A DNA stretch of 64,000 nucleotides from Streptacidiphilus jeojiense. Lineage in GTDB: Bacteria; Actinomycetota; Actinomycetes; Streptomycetales; Streptomycetaceae. A program made the position numbers and the translations under genes. Positions 1 through 9,778 of the stretch are shown here, piece after piece (the first letter of the stretch is position 1; the number at the start of each line of letters is the position of its first letter). The notes beneath the pieces are model-generated. The model made no database searches. It was given only the letters and a program-made list of their open reading frames with translations, and was not told the DNA's origin. Location of the stretch: positions 77,783-141,782 of the forward strand of contig NZ_JOEH01000023.1 in the NCBI RefSeq assembly GCF_000719095.1, read 5' to 3'.

Positions 1-211
1 GCTGCGCGGCCGGGGCGTCGAACAGCCGCTCCAGCACGGCGTGCACCACCGTGCCCCGGGTCGCCGCGGCGCTCGGCGGCTCGGGGACCTTGTCGATCAC
101 GCGCAGGCGGTACAGCAGCGGGCAGGTCATGAAGTCCCCCGCCCGCGAGGGCGAGAGGGCCACCGGTGCCACGACGGGGCGGGCGGGGGGTTCGGAGTCG
201 GGCGGGTGCAT
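1..211 (-). CDS. RecB-family (PD-(D/E)XK) nuclease, N-terminal part, cut by window edge
   Basis: This is the first ~70 codons of a minus-strand gene that runs off the left edge. Reading from the ATG at 211, a short proline-rich leader is followed by LSPSRAGDFMTCPLLYRLR and then RGTVVHAVLERLFD. The 'LSPSRxxxFxxCP..YRLR' opening followed by 'RGTxVHxxLExLF' is typical of RecB/AddB-like PD-(D/E)XK nucleases found beside trmI in actinobacteria. The catalytic residues would lie outside the window. It is divergent from the site-2 protease gene, with about 155 bp between the two starts. The family call is fairly secure. The substrate and whether it repairs DNA are inferred. Confidence 0.72.
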   Translation of the reverse strand, partial: MHPPDSEPPARPVVAPVALSPSRAGDFMTCPLLYRLRVIDKVPEPPSAAATRGTVVHAVLERLFDAPAAQ

Positions 212-365
212 GTCCGAACCCTATGCGCAGGGACTGACAGCGACGTGACACTGGGTAGAGGTAGAGGTGGGACCGCATGCCGCGCGCGGTTCCGGCGGGT
301 CGACCGCGTAGCGTGGCACAAGCCTCCGCGAGGGCGGACGGATGCTCGACCACGAGGGGGCCGAC

Positions 366-1547
366 GTGAGTGACGCCAAGGGCGACCGCCCCAGGGGCGG
401 CCTGCTGATGGGCCGGCCCTTCGGCGTGCCGGTCTACGTGACCCCCACCTGGTTCCTCATCGCCGCCCTGATCACCTGGATCTTCGGCGGACAGATCGAC
501 CTGGTGCTGCCGGGCCTGGGCCGGGCCCGCTACCTGGTCGCCCTGTTCTTCGCGGTCGCCTTCTACGCCTCGGTGCTGATCCACGAGCTCGCCCACACCG
601 TGGTCGCGCTGCGGCTGGGGCTGCCGGTGCGCCGGATCCAGCTGCAGTTCTTCGGCGGGGTGTCCGAGATCGAGAAGGAGGCCGAGACCGCCGGACGCGA
701 GTTCTGGCTGGCTTTCGCCGGCCCCCTGCTCTCCCTGGTGCTCGGCGGGGTGTTCCTGCTGGGCCTGCAGGCGGTGCGCACCGACACCGTCCCCGGGGTG
801 CTGCTGGCCGCGCTGATGCTGAGCAACTTCGTGGTGGCCGTCTTCAACCTGCTGCCGGGACTGCCGCTGGACGGCGGCCGGATACTGCGGGCGGCGGTCT
901 GGCGGCTCACCGGCAACCCGATGACCGGGACCGTCGCCGCCGCCTGGGCCGGCCGGGCGCTCGCCGTGCTGGTACTGGTCGGCATGCCAGCCTGGGCCTC
1001 CCGCACCGGCGCCTCCGAGAGCACCGCCTCGGTGCTGACCGACGCGGTGCTGGGCGCGGTCCTGGCCGCCATCATCTGGAACGGCGCGGGCAGCAGCGTC
1101 CGGGTCGCCCGGCTCCGCGAGCACCTGCCCGAGCTGCGCGCCCGCAGCCTGGCCAGGCCGGCCGTGGCGGTCGCCGCGGACACCCCGCTCGCCGAGGCGC
1201 TGCGGCAGCTGGAGCTGGTCGGCGCCCGCGGCCTGGTGATCGTCGACGGGGCCGGCGAACCGGTCGCCCTGGTCCGGGAGAACGCCGTCCGCGGCATCCC
1301 GGAGCACCGCCGCCCCTGGACCGCGGCGGGTGCCCTGGCCCGCGCGCTGGAACCGGGCCTGCGGATCCCCGCCGACCTGGTCGGCGAGGAACTGCTGGAC
1401 CGACTGAGGGCCGACCCGGCCCCGGAGTACCTGGTCGTCGAGGCCGACGGCTCCATGCTGGGCGTGCTGGCCGCGGTCGACGTCGAGCAGGCGTTCGCCC
1501 TGGCGATGGCGGGCCGCTCACCGGTCCCCGAACCCTCGAACGCCTGA
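366..1547 (+). CDS. Site-2 protease-like metalloprotease (peptidase M50) with C-terminal CBS region
   Basis: Intramembrane zinc metalloprotease of about 393 residues. Hydrophobic segments alternate through the first ~230 residues. The zinc motif HELAH is at residues 73-77 and the third ligand site, in LPLDGGRI, is Asp169. The C-terminal ~150 residues are soluble and resemble a CBS-domain pair, which in this subfamily senses nucleotides. I chose GTG 366 because GAGGGG lies 5-11 nt upstream. An ATG at 342 would add eight residues but lacks a ribosome binding site. It stands immediately upstream of trmI in the conserved proteasome neighbourhood. It likely cleaves membrane-bound regulators. No substrate can be read from the sequence. 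Confidence 0.88.
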   Translation: MSDAKGDRPRGGLLMGRPFGVPVYVTPTWFLIAALITWIFGGQIDLVLPGLGRARYLVALFFAVAFYASVLIHELAHTVVALRLGLPVRRIQLQFFGGVSEIEKEAETAGREFWLAFAGPLLSLVLGGVFLLGLQAVRTDTVPGVLLAALMLSNFVVAVFNLLPGLPLDGGRILRAAVWRLTGNPMTGTVAAAWAGRALAVLVLVGMPAWASRTGASESTASVLTDAVLGAVLAAIIWNGAGSSVRVARLREHLPELRARSLARPAVAVAADTPLAEALRQLELVGARGLVIVDGAGEPVALVRENAVRGIPEHRRPWTAAGALARALEPGLRIPADLVGEELLDRLRADPAPEYLVVEADGSMLGVLAAVDVEQAFALAMAGRSPVPEPSNA

Positions 1548-1596
1548 GCCCTTCGGATGGTCGGCGGCCCCTGTCGGCTCCTCTAGACTGGTCCGC

Positions 1597-2535
1597 ATGT
1601 CAGAACCGACCGGCGCCGCCCGCCGCCGCGGGCCCTTCCAGGTCGGGGACCAGGTCCAGCTCACCGACCCCAAGGGACGCCTCCACACCATCACGCTCGA
1701 ATCCGGCAAGGCGTTCCACACCCACAAGGGCGCCTTCCCGCACGACGAGCTGATCGGAGCCCCCGAGGGCTCCGTGGTGCGCACCACCGGGAACACCCAG
1801 TACCTCGCGCTGCGCCCCCTGCTCTCCGACTACGTCCTCTCCATGCCGCGCGGCGCCGCGGTGGTCTACCCCAAGGACGCGGGGCAGATCGTCACCATGG
1901 CCGACATCTTCCCCGGCGCCCGCGTCGTGGAGGCCGGCGTCGGCTCCGGCGCGCTCAGCTGCTCGCTGCTGCGCGCGGTGGGCGACAGCGGCTCGCTCTC
2001 CTCCTACGAGCGCCGCGACGACTTCGCCGAGATCGCCAGGGGCAACGTCGAACGCTACTTCGGCGGCCCGCACCCGGCCTGGAAGCTCACCCTCGGCGAC
2101 CTCCAGGACAACCTGGTGGAGACCGAGGTGGACCGCATGGTCCTGGACATGCTCGCCCCCTGGGAGTGCCTGGACGTGGCCGCCAAGGCCCTCGTGCCGG
2201 GCGGCGTGATCTGCTGCTACGTGGCCACCACCACGCAGCTGTCGCGCACCGTGGAGGCGCTGCGGGAGCACGGCAACTTCACCGAGCCGCAGTCCTGGGA
2301 GTCCATGGTCCGCAACTGGCACGTGGAGGGGTTGGCCGTCCGGCCGGACCACCGCATGATCGGCCACACCGGCTTCCTGCTGACCTCCCGCCGTCTCGCC
2401 GACGGCGTCGAGCCCCCGCTGCGACGCCGCCGCCCCGCGAAGGGCGCCTACGGCGAGGTCGAGGCGCCGGTGGCCCCCAAGACGGGCCGCTTCCTCAAAA
2501 TGGCCGAAGAATCAGCCGACGAGGCAGACGAGTAA
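1597..2535 (+). CDS. trmI: tRNA (adenine-58-N1)-methyltransferase TrmI
   Basis: S-adenosylmethionine-dependent enzyme that makes m1A58 in the T-loop of tRNA and acts as a tetramer in the cytoplasm. The 312-residue protein has the family's N-terminal beta domain, then a Rossmann fold with the SAM loop [12 protein letters not shown] (near residue 110) and the segment VDRMVLDMLAPWE that contains the catalytic-site Asp. It matches the M. tuberculosis Rv2118c type in length and motifs, and that gene likewise lies at the edge of the mycobacterial proteasome region. The C-terminal ~40 residues are basic and low-complexity. The start ATG 1597 is the only sensible one. Confidence 0.94.
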   Translation: MSEPTGAARRRGPFQVGDQVQLTDPKGRLHTITLESGKAFHTHKGAFPHDELIGAPEGSVVRTTGNTQYLALRPLLSDYVLSMPRGAAVVYPKDAGQIVTMADIFPGARVVEAGVGSGALSCSLLRAVGDSGSLSSYERRDDFAEIARGNVERYFGGPHPAWKLTLGDLQDNLVETEVDRMVLDMLAPWECLDVAAKALVPGGVICCYVATTTQLSRTVEALREHGNFTEPQSWESMVRNWHVEGLAVRPDHRMIGHTGFLLTSRRLADGVEPPLRRRRPAKGAYGEVEAPVAPKTGRFLKMAEESADEADE

Positions 2536-2543
2536 CCACCGCA

Positions 2544-2658
2544 GACCTCAGGGGCGCGGGGCTCTGCTGATTGAAAAGCGTGCGCTGCCAACCATGCACC
2601 TCCTGCACGGCTGGTCGCGCGCGCAGTCAATCAAGCAGAGCCCCGCGCCCCTGAGGTC
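2544..2658. repeat. Long inverted repeat: 25-bp perfect arms around a ~65-bp centre
   Basis: Arms at 2544-2568 and 2634-2658 are exact reverse complements. Pairing continues a further ~6 bp inward after a one-base bulge (GATTGA against TCAATC). The arms contain GGGGCGCGGGG. The centre (2569-2633) carries no gene. It lies just after the trmI stop and before a plus-strand gene. It could serve as a strong terminator for trmI, and it resembles the dispersed GC-rich palindromes often seen between Streptomyces genes. Confidence 0.85.
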
Positions 2659-2709
2659 GTGCATGGACCCGGTGCGATCGGAAGATCCACGTTGTGGGAG
2701 CATTCGCGC

Positions 2710-3258
2710 GTGGCTGAACACACTCGTTCCACAGCGATCCACTGGGTCGCCACCGCCGCAGCCCTCGGCGGAGTCGTCGCTGCCGCCGTCGCGGTGACCC
2801 CTGCCGATGCCGGTACGGTCACCGCGGACGGCCCGCACAGCGTCCCCGCCGCGCAGGCGCCGAACCCCGCAGGGATCGCGCTGCCACTGGACTGTGACGG
2901 TCTGCCAGACCGCATCACCCAGCGCTTCAGCGCTGACACCACCGGCCACGGGACCGTCGTCACCGTCGTGGCCGCCCGCTGCGCCGCGCCGAACGGCACC
3001 CCGCCCGACGGCCTCTACGTCCTCGGCTTCGGGCCGGACGGCCGCCCCCGGATCACCGCCACGCTGATCAGACCCACCCAGAACCTCACCGTCCGCAGCG
3101 CCGGCATCCGCGCCGACGGCAGCATCCACGCCACCGTCGACGGCTACTCCTCCGAGGACGTCCCCCGCTGCTGCGCCGACCTGCACGACACCGACACCTG
3201 GACGCTCCGCGACGGCGGCTACGTCCTCACCGCCAGCACCCCGCTCGCCCAGACGTGA
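2710..3258 (+). CDS. Secreted protein of unknown function
   Basis: I do not recognise a family. From GTG 2710 (GGGAG ends 9 nt upstream) the 182-residue product has an N-terminal signal: short polar stretch, hydrophobic ATAAALGGVVAAAVAV, then an Ala-rich cleavage region near residues 30-35. The mature part is beta-rich and contains four cysteines (LDCDGL, AARCAAP, PRCCAD) that could form disulfides outside the cell. A longer reading from ATG 2659 would start inside the inverted repeat and is less likely. Its stop lies 6 nt from the convergent ferredoxin stop. The export prediction is good. The role is unknown. Confidence 0.7.
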   Translation: MAEHTRSTAIHWVATAAALGGVVAAAVAVTPADAGTVTADGPHSVPAAQAPNPAGIALPLDCDGLPDRITQRFSADTTGHGTVVTVVAARCAAPNGTPPDGLYVLGFGPDGRPRITATLIRPTQNLTVRSAGIRADGSIHATVDGYSSEDVPRCCADLHDTDTWTLRDGGYVLTASTPLAQT

Positions 3259-3264
3259 TCTAGC

Positions 3265-3552
3265 TCACACGGCGTCAGGCCCGTACACCTCGACCAGGTC
3301 CCGGGTGCGGCGCACGTGGATGCAGTCGCCAGGGCACTCCTTGGCCGAATCCACCACGTCCTGAAGCAGCGTCAGCGGCACCGGCACGGTCGCCCCCGGC
3401 GCGTCCTGCAGCTCCTGGTCCTCGCCCTTGACGTAGGCCAGCCCGTCGATGTCGAGCTCGAAGACCTCAGGCGCATACTGCACACAGATACCGTCCCCGG
3501 TGCAGAGATCCTGGTCGATCCACACCTCAAGTGGCTCGTCCTGCGAGGACAT
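3265..3552 (-). CDS. Small single-cluster ferredoxin
   Basis: Electron carrier of 95 residues. The cluster-binding cysteines are in DLCTGDGICVQYAPEVFEL and ECPGDCIHV, the pattern of single [3Fe-4S]/[4Fe-4S] ferredoxins that serve cytochromes P450 and other oxidoreductases. The acidic surface (EVWIDQD, GEDQELQD) fits that role. I chose ATG 3552 because the conserved domain begins a few residues later. Upstream in-frame starts would add a low-complexity Gly/Arg stretch. It faces mpa across ~285 bp of divergent intergenic DNA. A ferredoxin next to mpa is common in Streptomyces, but its redox partner is not in the window. Confidence 0.9.
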   Translation of the reverse strand: MSSQDEPLEVWIDQDLCTGDGICVQYAPEVFELDIDGLAYVKGEDQELQDAPGATVPVPLTLLQDVVDSAKECPGDCIHVRRTRDLVEVYGPDAV

Positions 3553-3837
3553 ACCGCCCGCCGTTCCTGGTCGCGGGGCCGTGGTCCCGCGGCCCGTTAT
3601 TCCCGCCATCGGTACAGAGCTGGACCCCTGACCGGTCAACGCGATCGAACTTGACCCGCTCGACAATACAACTGGTCGCTTCCGGGCGTCGCCGAGTGGG
3701 TATCCCACTAGCGAGGGGACGTGCGCAAGGGTGAAGATCAGACACACCCCTTCCGAGTTTCTGATCTAGGGGTTGTAACGCATCCCGGCCCGGGTAGGGT
3801 CGGGACACGTTCAGCTCCCCCGGAGGAGGTGAGGACC

Positions 3838-5604
3838 GTGGCAGCCCACGACGATGACTACACCCGCGGCGGCAGGCCCGCACGGGGTTCTGAGGAAGCC
3901 CTCAGTCAGGTTTCCTTTCTCGAGCAGGAGATCGCTGTCCTGCGCCGCAAGATCGCAGAATCGCCGCGCCACACGAGGATCCTCGAAGAGCGTGTCGTCG
4001 AACTGCAGACCAACCTGGCCGGAGTCACCGCTCAGAACGAGCGGCTCGCCTCCACCCTGAGGGAGGCCCGCGACCAGATCGTGGCCCTCAAGGAGGAGGT
4101 GGACCGGCTCGCCCAGCCGCCGGCCGGCTTCGGCACCTTCCTGTCCGCCAACGAGGACGGGACCGCCGACATCTTCACCGGCGGCCGCAAGCTGCGGGTG
4201 AACGTCAGCCCCAGCCTGCCCCTGGACGAGCTCACGCGCGGCCAGGAGGTGATGCTCAACGAGGCGCTCAACATCGTCGACGCGATGGAGTTCGAGAGCA
4301 TCGGCGACATCGTCACCCTCAAGGAGGTCCTCGAGGACGGCGAGCGCGCCCTGGTCACCGGGCACACCGACGAGGAGCGGGTGGTCCGGCTCGCCGAACC
4401 GCTGCGCGACGTCAAGCTCAGGCCCGGCGACGCCCTGCTGCTCGAACCGCGCTCCGGCTACGTCTACGAGATCGTGCCCAAGAGCGAGGTCGAGGACCTG
4501 GTCCTCGAAGAGGTCCCGGACATCGACTACAAGCAGATCGGCGGCCTCGGCCAGCAGATCGAGATGATCCGCGACGCCGTCGAGCTCCCGTACCTGCACG
4601 CCGAGCTCTTCAAGGAGTACGAGCTGCGCCCGCCCAAGGGCGTCCTGCTCTACGGCCCGCCCGGCTGCGGAAAGACCCTGATCGCCAAGGCGGTGGCCAA
4701 CTCCCTGGCCAAGAAGGTGGCCGAGGTCACCGGACAGCCCCAGGGGAAGAGCTACTTCCTCAACATCAAGGGCCCCGAGCTGCTCAACAAGTACGTCGGC
4801 GAGACCGAGCGGCAGATCCGCCTGGTCTTCCAGCGGGCCCGGGAGAAGGCCAGCGAGGGCACCCCGGTCATCGTCTTCTTCGACGAGATGGAGTCGCTGT
4901 TCCGCACCCGCGGATCCGGTGTCAGCTCGGACGTGGAGAACACCATCGTCCCGCAGCTGCTCGCCGAGATCGACGGCGTGGAGGGGCTGGAGAACGTCAT
5001 CGTCATCGGGGCGTCCAACCGCGAGGACATGATCGACCCGGCGATCCTGCGGCCCGGACGGCTCGACGTCAAGATCAAGATCGAGCGCCCGGACGCCGAG
5101 GCGGCCAAGGACATCTTCAGCAAGTACCTGAGGAGCTCCCTGCCGCTGCACCCGGACGACGTCAAGGAGCACGGCTCCTCGGTGGACGCCACCGTCGACG
5201 CCATGATCCAGGCCGTCGTCGAGCGGATGTACACCGAGACCGAGGAGAACCGCTTCCTGGAGGTCACCTACGCCAACGGTGACAAGGAGGTCCTGTACTT
5301 CAAGGACTTCAACTCCGGCGCGATGATCCAGAACATCGTCGACCGGTCGAAGAAGATGGCCATCAAGGACTTCCTCGACCACGGACAGCGCGGTCTGCGC
5401 GTCTCCCACCTGCTCGCCGCCTGCGTGGACGAGTTCAAGGAGAACGAGGACCTGCCGAACACCACCAACCCGGACGACTGGGCCCGCATCTCCGGCAAGA
5501 AGGGCGAGCGGATCGTGTTCATCCGCACCCTGGTCACCGGGAAGCAGGGCGCCGACTCCGGCCGCTCCATCGACACTGTCGCCAACACCGGGCAGTACCT
5601 GTAG
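3838..5604 (+). CDS. mpa: Proteasome-associated AAA ATPase (Mpa/ARC)
   Basis: Hexameric unfoldase that recognises pupylated proteins and threads them into the 20S proteasome. The 588-residue protein has an N-terminal coiled coil (roughly residues 20-80, heptads such as [15 protein letters not shown]) that binds Pup, two OB-type domains (~100-245), then an AAA module with Walker A GPPGCGKT at 273-280 and Walker [11 protein letters not shown]. It ends in GQYL, whose penultimate Tyr587 matches the C-terminal docking signal that opens the proteasome gate. GTG 3838 is preceded by a near-perfect GGAGGAGGTGAGG. Length equals the usual Streptomyces ARC. A hairpin follows the stop, so dop may have its own promoter. 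Confidence 0.97.
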   Translation: MAAHDDDYTRGGRPARGSEEALSQVSFLEQEIAVLRRKIAESPRHTRILEERVVELQTNLAGVTAQNERLASTLREARDQIVALKEEVDRLAQPPAGFGTFLSANEDGTADIFTGGRKLRVNVSPSLPLDELTRGQEVMLNEALNIVDAMEFESIGDIVTLKEVLEDGERALVTGHTDEERVVRLAEPLRDVKLRPGDALLLEPRSGYVYEIVPKSEVEDLVLEEVPDIDYKQIGGLGQQIEMIRDAVELPYLHAELFKEYELRPPKGVLLYGPPGCGKTLIAKAVANSLAKKVAEVTGQPQGKSYFLNIKGPELLNKYVGETERQIRLVFQRAREKASEGTPVIVFFDEMESLFRTRGSGVSSDVENTIVPQLLAEIDGVEGLENVIVIGASNREDMIDPAILRPGRLDVKIKIERPDAEAAKDIFSKYLRSSLPLHPDDVKEHGSSVDATVDAMIQAVVERMYTETEENRFLEVTYANGDKEVLYFKDFNSGAMIQNIVDRSKKMAIKDFLDHGQRGLRVSHLLAACVDEFKENEDLPNTTNPDDWARISGKKGERIVFIRTLVTGKQGADSGRSIDTVANTGQYL

Positions 5605-5618
5605 GACGAAGGCCGCCT

Positions 5619-5660
5619 CCGTCCGGCTGCGGGTGAGTATCTCCACCCGTAGCCGGACGG
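5619..5660 (+). terminator. Hairpin after mpa
   Basis: Arms 5619-5635 and 5644-5660 pair over 17 bp (one G-T position) around an 8-nt loop, 15 nt after the mpa stop. There is no U-tract, as is usual in actinomycetes. Confidence 0.75.
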
Positions 5661-5794
5661 TTCGCGTCCGGACCCTGTTTGAACAACCTCGGTGAGTGAT
5701 CTCCCGGTTGTCAGTGAGCAGTTCTAGGCTCGGGTTACCGAACCGGGCCGACCGCAGGCGGTGAGTCGTCAGCGGCAGTTCGAAGGAGGGCCGC

Positions 5795-7306
5795 ATGACT
5801 GTACGGCGCGTAATGGGAATCGAGACGGAGTACGGGATCTCCGTCCCGGGGCACCCCAACGCCAATGCCATGCTCACCTCGTCGCAGGTGGTCAACGCCT
5901 ACGCTGCGGCGATGCACCGGGCCCGGCGGGCGCGGTGGGACTTCGAGGAGGAGAACCCGCTGCGCGACGCGCGCGGGTTCGACCTGGCCCGGGACAACGC
6001 CGACGCCAGCCAGCTGACCGACGAGGACATCGGCCTGGCCAACATCATCCTCACCAACGGCGCCCGCTTCTACGTGGACCATGCGCACCCCGAGTACAGC
6101 TCGCCCGAGGTCACCAACCCGCGCGACGCGGTGCTCTGGGACAAGGCCGGCGAGCGGATCATGGAGGAGGCCGCCAACCGCGCCCTCGCGGTCCCCGGCG
6201 CCCACCCGATCCACCTGTACAAGAACAACACCGACAACAAGGGCGCCTCCTACGGCACCCACGAGAACTACCTGATGAAGCGGTCGACCCCGTTCGCCGA
6301 CATCGTCAGGCACCTCACCCCCTTCTTCGTCTCCCGACAGGTGGTCACCGGCGCGGGCCGGGTCGGCATCAACCAGGACGGCTCGGCCGACGGCTTCCAG
6401 ATCAGCCAGCGCGCCGACTACTTCGAGGTCGAGGTCGGCCTGGAGACCACGCTCAAACGGCCCATCATCAACACCCGCGACGAGCCGCACGCGGACGCCG
6501 AGAAGTACCGCAGGCTGCACGTCATCATCGGCGACGCCAACCTCTCCGAGATCTCCACCTACCTCAAGCTGGGCACCACCGCGCTGGTGCTGTCGATGAT
6601 CGAGGACGGCTTCATCGGGGTCGACCTGGTGGTCGACCAGCCGGTGCGGACCCTGCACCGGGTCTCCCACGACCCCGACCTCGGCTACCTGCTCTCGCTG
6701 CGCAGCGGGCGGAAACTGACGGCGGTACAGCTCCAGATGGAGTACTGCGAGCTGGCCCGCAAGTACGTCGAGGACCGCTTCGGCGCCGACGCGGACGAAC
6801 AGACCCGGGACATCCTGGACCGCTGGGAGGACGTGCTGGGCCGGCTGGAGCGGGACCCGATGAGCCTGTCCCGGCAGCTGGACTGGATCGCCAAGCGGGA
6901 GATCCTGGAGGGCTACCGCCAGCGGGACGGCCTGGACTGGGACAACCCGCGGCTGCACCTGGTGGACCTGCAGTACGCCGACGTGCGGGCCGAGAAGGGC
7001 CTCTACAACCGCCTGGTGGACCGCGGGCGGATGGAGCGGCTGCTGGCCGAGCCGGACGTGCTGCGGGCGGCCCACAAGCCGCCGGAGGACACCCGCGCCT
7101 ACTTCCGCGGCCGCTGCCTGGAGCAGTACGCCGACCATGTGGCCGCCGCCTCCTGGGACTCCGTCATCTTCGACCTCCCGGGCCGTGACTCGCTCCAGCG
7201 GGTGCCCACCCTGGAGCCGCTGCGGGGGACCCGCAAGCACGTCAAGGCCCTGCTGGACCGCTGCCGCACGGCCGAGGAGCTGGTCCGGGTGCTCTCCGGG
7301 GGATGA
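5795..7306 (+). CDS. dop: Pup deamidase/depupylase Dop
   Basis: Converts the C-terminal Gln of Pup to Glu so that it can be ligated, and also removes Pup from substrates. The 503-residue protein starts with [16 protein letters not shown], the glutamine-synthetase-like beta strand whose Glu binds magnesium-ATP. Further conserved blocks are [27 protein letters not shown] and [19 protein letters not shown]. It keeps the Dop-specific insertion near residues 40-75 that PafA lacks. GAAGGAGGG lies 6-14 nt before ATG 5795. It sits between mpa and pup as in most actinobacteria and is needed here because this Pup ends in Gln. Confidence 0.96.
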   Translation: MTVRRVMGIETEYGISVPGHPNANAMLTSSQVVNAYAAAMHRARRARWDFEEENPLRDARGFDLARDNADASQLTDEDIGLANIILTNGARFYVDHAHPEYSSPEVTNPRDAVLWDKAGERIMEEAANRALAVPGAHPIHLYKNNTDNKGASYGTHENYLMKRSTPFADIVRHLTPFFVSRQVVTGAGRVGINQDGSADGFQISQRADYFEVEVGLETTLKRPIINTRDEPHADAEKYRRLHVIIGDANLSEISTYLKLGTTALVLSMIEDGFIGVDLVVDQPVRTLHRVSHDPDLGYLLSLRSGRKLTAVQLQMEYCELARKYVEDRFGADADEQTRDILDRWEDVLGRLERDPMSLSRQLDWIAKREILEGYRQRDGLDWDNPRLHLVDLQYADVRAEKGLYNRLVDRGRMERLLAEPDVLRAAHKPPEDTRAYFRGRCLEQYADHVAAASWDSVIFDLPGRDSLQRVPTLEPLRGTRKHVKALLDRCRTAEELVRVLSGG

Positions 7307-7514
7307 CCGCGGCGGACCGGATTGAACATCTGTCCGCTTCGGGCGTAACCGGAGGGTGACGGCGGGCTACGAAGGGTGAAGCACCGCGGTATGGGCATCA
7401 TCGGGACAGCACCAGTCGTTGTAGTGACAGATCGAAAACACGCGGCGGTTGTCACCCCTCGTGTATAGGGTCTGACCAGCAGTACCGGACACGATCGAGC
7501 GGGGTGTGAGGGAC

Positions 7515-7733
7515 ATGGCGACCAAGGACACCGGCGGTGGGCAGCAGCGGGCGAACCGCTCCTCCGAGGAGGTCGAAGAGACCGAGGTCGAGGCCAACGA
7601 GGCCTCCGACCTCAAGGAGCGCAAGGCGAAGCTCGACGACGACGTGGACGCGGTACTCGACGACATCGACGAGATCCTCGAGTCCGACGCCGAGTCGTTC
7701 GTACGCTCGTATGTGCAAAAAGGCGGGCAGTGA
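7515..7733 (+). CDS. pup: Prokaryotic ubiquitin-like protein Pup (GGQ form)
   Basis: Small, intrinsically disordered protein tag. From ATG 7515 it is 72 residues, the family norm. GTG 7506 would add three. The N-terminal half is Glu/Gln-rich. The C-terminal half (LKERKAKLDDDVDAVLDDID) forms the helix that docks on the Mpa coiled coil, followed by [12 protein letters not shown]. The final Gln means the product must be deamidated by Dop before PafA can attach it to lysines. The last 23 nt overlap the next gene, which implies translational coupling. Confidence 0.96.
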   Translation: MATKDTGGGQQRANRSSEEVEETEVEANEASDLKERKAKLDDDVDAVLDDIDEILESDAESFVRSYVQKGGQ

Positions 7734-8001
7734 CCTCAAGGACCATGGAATCCAAGGTCTAGAGGGCGCACGCCCATCACGACCGTGCTTCTGTGCGATC
7801 TGTCTGACTCCGGGCCCGGAACATGTGGATCACGACCACAAAACGGGTAGGGTCCGAGCCATCCTCTGCTTCAACTGCAATGGCGGACTGGGGCAGTTCA
7901 AGGACCGGCCCGACCTGCTCCGCCGTGGGGCCGACTATCTGGAAGGGAACGTGTGGAAGCCAACACTCGTGGCACCGGGCGTCTACCGGCTGCCTTCTTG
8001 A
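7711..8001 (+). CDS. Endonuclease VII-like HNH/zinc protein nested between pup and prcB
   Basis: Ninety-six residues with the recombination endonuclease VII signature: zinc cysteines in CFCAIC and LCFNC, and the active-site segment [19 protein letters not shown]. In phage T4 the fold resolves Holliday junctions. ATG 7711 lies inside the end of pup (23-nt overlap) and the 3' end overlaps prcB by 49 nt, so three genes interlock. The catalytic His/Asp and the zinc ligands are all present, so an active nuclease is plausible. Its link to proteasome function is unexplained, but the linked PafBC is a DNA-damage regulator. Confidence 0.85.
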   Translation: MCKKAGSDLKDHGIQGLEGARPSRPCFCAICLTPGPEHVDHDHKTGRVRAILCFNCNGGLGQFKDRPDLLRRGADYLEGNVWKPTLVAPGVYRLPS

Positions 8002-8798
8002 CGCCGGGTTCGTCGTCCTTCGTCGAATTCCTGGCGGACCATCAGCCCGAGCTGCTCCCGGGCCGCCGGACCCTGCCGGCCGGGCTGCAGCCGCTGGAGG
8101 CCCCGCACGGCACCACCATCGTGTCGGTCACCTTCGACGGCGGGGTGATCCTCGCCGGCGACCGCCGGGCCACCATGGGGAACCTGATCGCCCAGCGCGA
8201 CATCGAGAAGGTCTTCCCCGCGGACGAGTACTCCGCCGTCGGCATCGCCGGCACGGCCGGCCTCGCCGTGGAGATGGTGCGCCTGTTCCAGCTGGAACTG
8301 GAGCACTACGAGAAGATCGAGGGCACCCAGCTCTCCCTGGAGGGCAAGGCCAACCGCCTCACCACCATGATCCGCGGCAACCTCGGGATGGCCATGCAGG
8401 GCCTGGCCGTGGTGCCTCTCTTCGCCGGCTACGACCTCGACCTCGGCCGGGGCCGGATCTTCAGCTACGACGTCACCGGCGGCCGCTCCGAGGAGGTCGG
8501 CTTCGCCGCGACCGGCTCGGGCTCGCTGTTCGCCAAGGGCTCGCTGAAGAAGCTCTACCGCGCCGACCTGACGGCCGAACAGGCCACCACCGCGGTCGTC
8601 CAGGCGCTCTACGACGCCGCCGACGACGACTCCGCCACCGGTGGCCCCGACCTGACCCGGGGCATCTTCCCGATCGTCGGCGTCATCACCGAGGACGGCT
8701 TCCGCCGCCTCCCCGACGACGAGGTCGGCGCGCTGGCGCGGAGCATCCTGGACCACCGGCTGGAGTTCCCCAACGGCCCGCAGGCCGGGCTGCTCTAG
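7953..8798 (+). CDS. prcB: 20S proteasome beta subunit PrcB
   Basis: Catalytic subunit of the barrel protease. The 281-residue precursor carries a 53-residue propeptide and should self-cleave at Gly53-Thr54 in [17 protein letters not shown], exposing Thr54 as N-terminal nucleophile. The following GDRRATMGN and the late GSGSLFAKG block, together with Asp/Lys positions, are standard for actinobacterial beta subunits. GTG 7953 has GGAAGGGA 5-12 nt upstream and lies within the end of the endonuclease VII-like gene, so translation is likely coupled. It is followed 53 nt later by prcA. Confidence 0.96.
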   Translation: MEANTRGTGRLPAAFLTPGSSSFVEFLADHQPELLPGRRTLPAGLQPLEAPHGTTIVSVTFDGGVILAGDRRATMGNLIAQRDIEKVFPADEYSAVGIAGTAGLAVEMVRLFQLELEHYEKIEGTQLSLEGKANRLTTMIRGNLGMAMQGLAVVPLFAGYDLDLGRGRIFSYDVTGGRSEEVGFAATGSGSLFAKGSLKKLYRADLTAEQATTAVVQALYDAADDDSATGGPDLTRGIFPIVGVITEDGFRRLPDDEVGALARSILDHRLEFPNGPQAGLL

Positions 8799-8851
8799 TC
8801 CCTCTATCTCCCTACACCACTCACATCGACTCCAGATAGGGGCGACAGCCG

Positions 8852-9658
8852 GTGTCGACGCCGTTCTACGTCTCACCCCAGCAGGCCATGGCCGACCGCG
8901 CCGAGTACGCCCGCAAGGGCATCGCCCGCGGCCGCAGCGTGGTCGTGCTCACCTACGCCGACGGCATCGTCTTCGTGGCGGAGAACACCTCCCGGGCGCT
9001 GCACAAGGTCTCCGAGATCTACGACCGCATCGCCTTCGCCGCGGTCGGCCGCTACAACGAGTTCGAGAACCTGCGGATCGGCGGCGTCCGCTACGCCGAC
9101 CTCCGCGGGTACTCCTACGACCGGGCCGACGTCAACGCCCGCGGCCTGGCCAACGTCTACGCGCAGACCCTGGGCACCATCTTCTCCTCCACCGGCGAGA
9201 AGCCGTACGAGGTGGAGCTGATCGTCGCCGAGGTCGGCAAGAGCCCGCACGACGACCAGATCTACCGGCTCACCCCGGACGGCTCGGTCGTCGACGAGCA
9301 GCACACCGTCGCGGTCGGCGGAAACTCCGAATCCATCAGCACCTACCTGCAGCAGCGCCACGCCGAGGGGCTGACCCTCCCCGAGGCGCTGAAGCTCGCG
9401 GTCGAGAGCCTGGCCAGGGACCCGAACGGCGGCCAGGCCCGCACGCTGACCCAGGATCAGCTGGAGGTCGCGGTCCTGGACCGCAGCCGCTGGCAGCAGC
9501 GCAAGTTCAAGCGCCTGGTCGGCGGCCAGCTGGGCCGCCTGCTGGCGGGCGACGAGACCGCCGTCGGCGACGAGGACGACTCCCCAGCGGAACCGCCGGC
9601 GGAGGCTGCTGTCGAGGCACCGCCCGAGGAGACGCCGGAGACCCCGGCCGAGGACTGA
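8852..9658 (+). CDS. prcA: 20S proteasome alpha subunit PrcA
   Basis: Structural ring subunit that gates entry to the core. The 268-residue protein opens with [22 protein letters not shown], the N-terminal gate and H0 helix, and keeps the alpha-type core ([18 protein letters not shown]). It lacks a propeptide and the catalytic Thr, as expected. The C-terminal ~35 residues are an acidic Pro/Glu/Ala tail with no clear fold, longer than the folded domain needs. The start is GTG 8852. A strong hairpin after the stop ends the pup-prcA unit. Confidence 0.95.
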   Translation: MSTPFYVSPQQAMADRAEYARKGIARGRSVVVLTYADGIVFVAENTSRALHKVSEIYDRIAFAAVGRYNEFENLRIGGVRYADLRGYSYDRADVNARGLANVYAQTLGTIFSSTGEKPYEVELIVAEVGKSPHDDQIYRLTPDGSVVDEQHTVAVGGNSESISTYLQQRHAEGLTLPEALKLAVESLARDPNGGQARTLTQDQLEVAVLDRSRWQQRKFKRLVGGQLGRLLAGDETAVGDEDDSPAEPPAEAAVEAPPEETPETPAED

Positions 9659-9673
9659 TCCCGTCTCGTTCGC

Positions 9674-9706
9674 GCCGGAGGGCAGGGCGACCGCGTGCCC
9701 TCCGGC
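9674..9706 (+). terminator. Hairpin after prcA
   Basis: GCCGGAGGGCA (9674-9684) pairs perfectly with TGCCCTCCGGC (9696-9706), followed by TCCTTTCGGTTT. It separates prcA from pafA. Confidence 0.8.
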
Positions 9707-9778
9707 TCCTTTCGGTTTCGGACTGTGTCCGAGCGTGCACATTCTGAGTGAGGTACGGCCCGGCAAAGGGGAGACACC

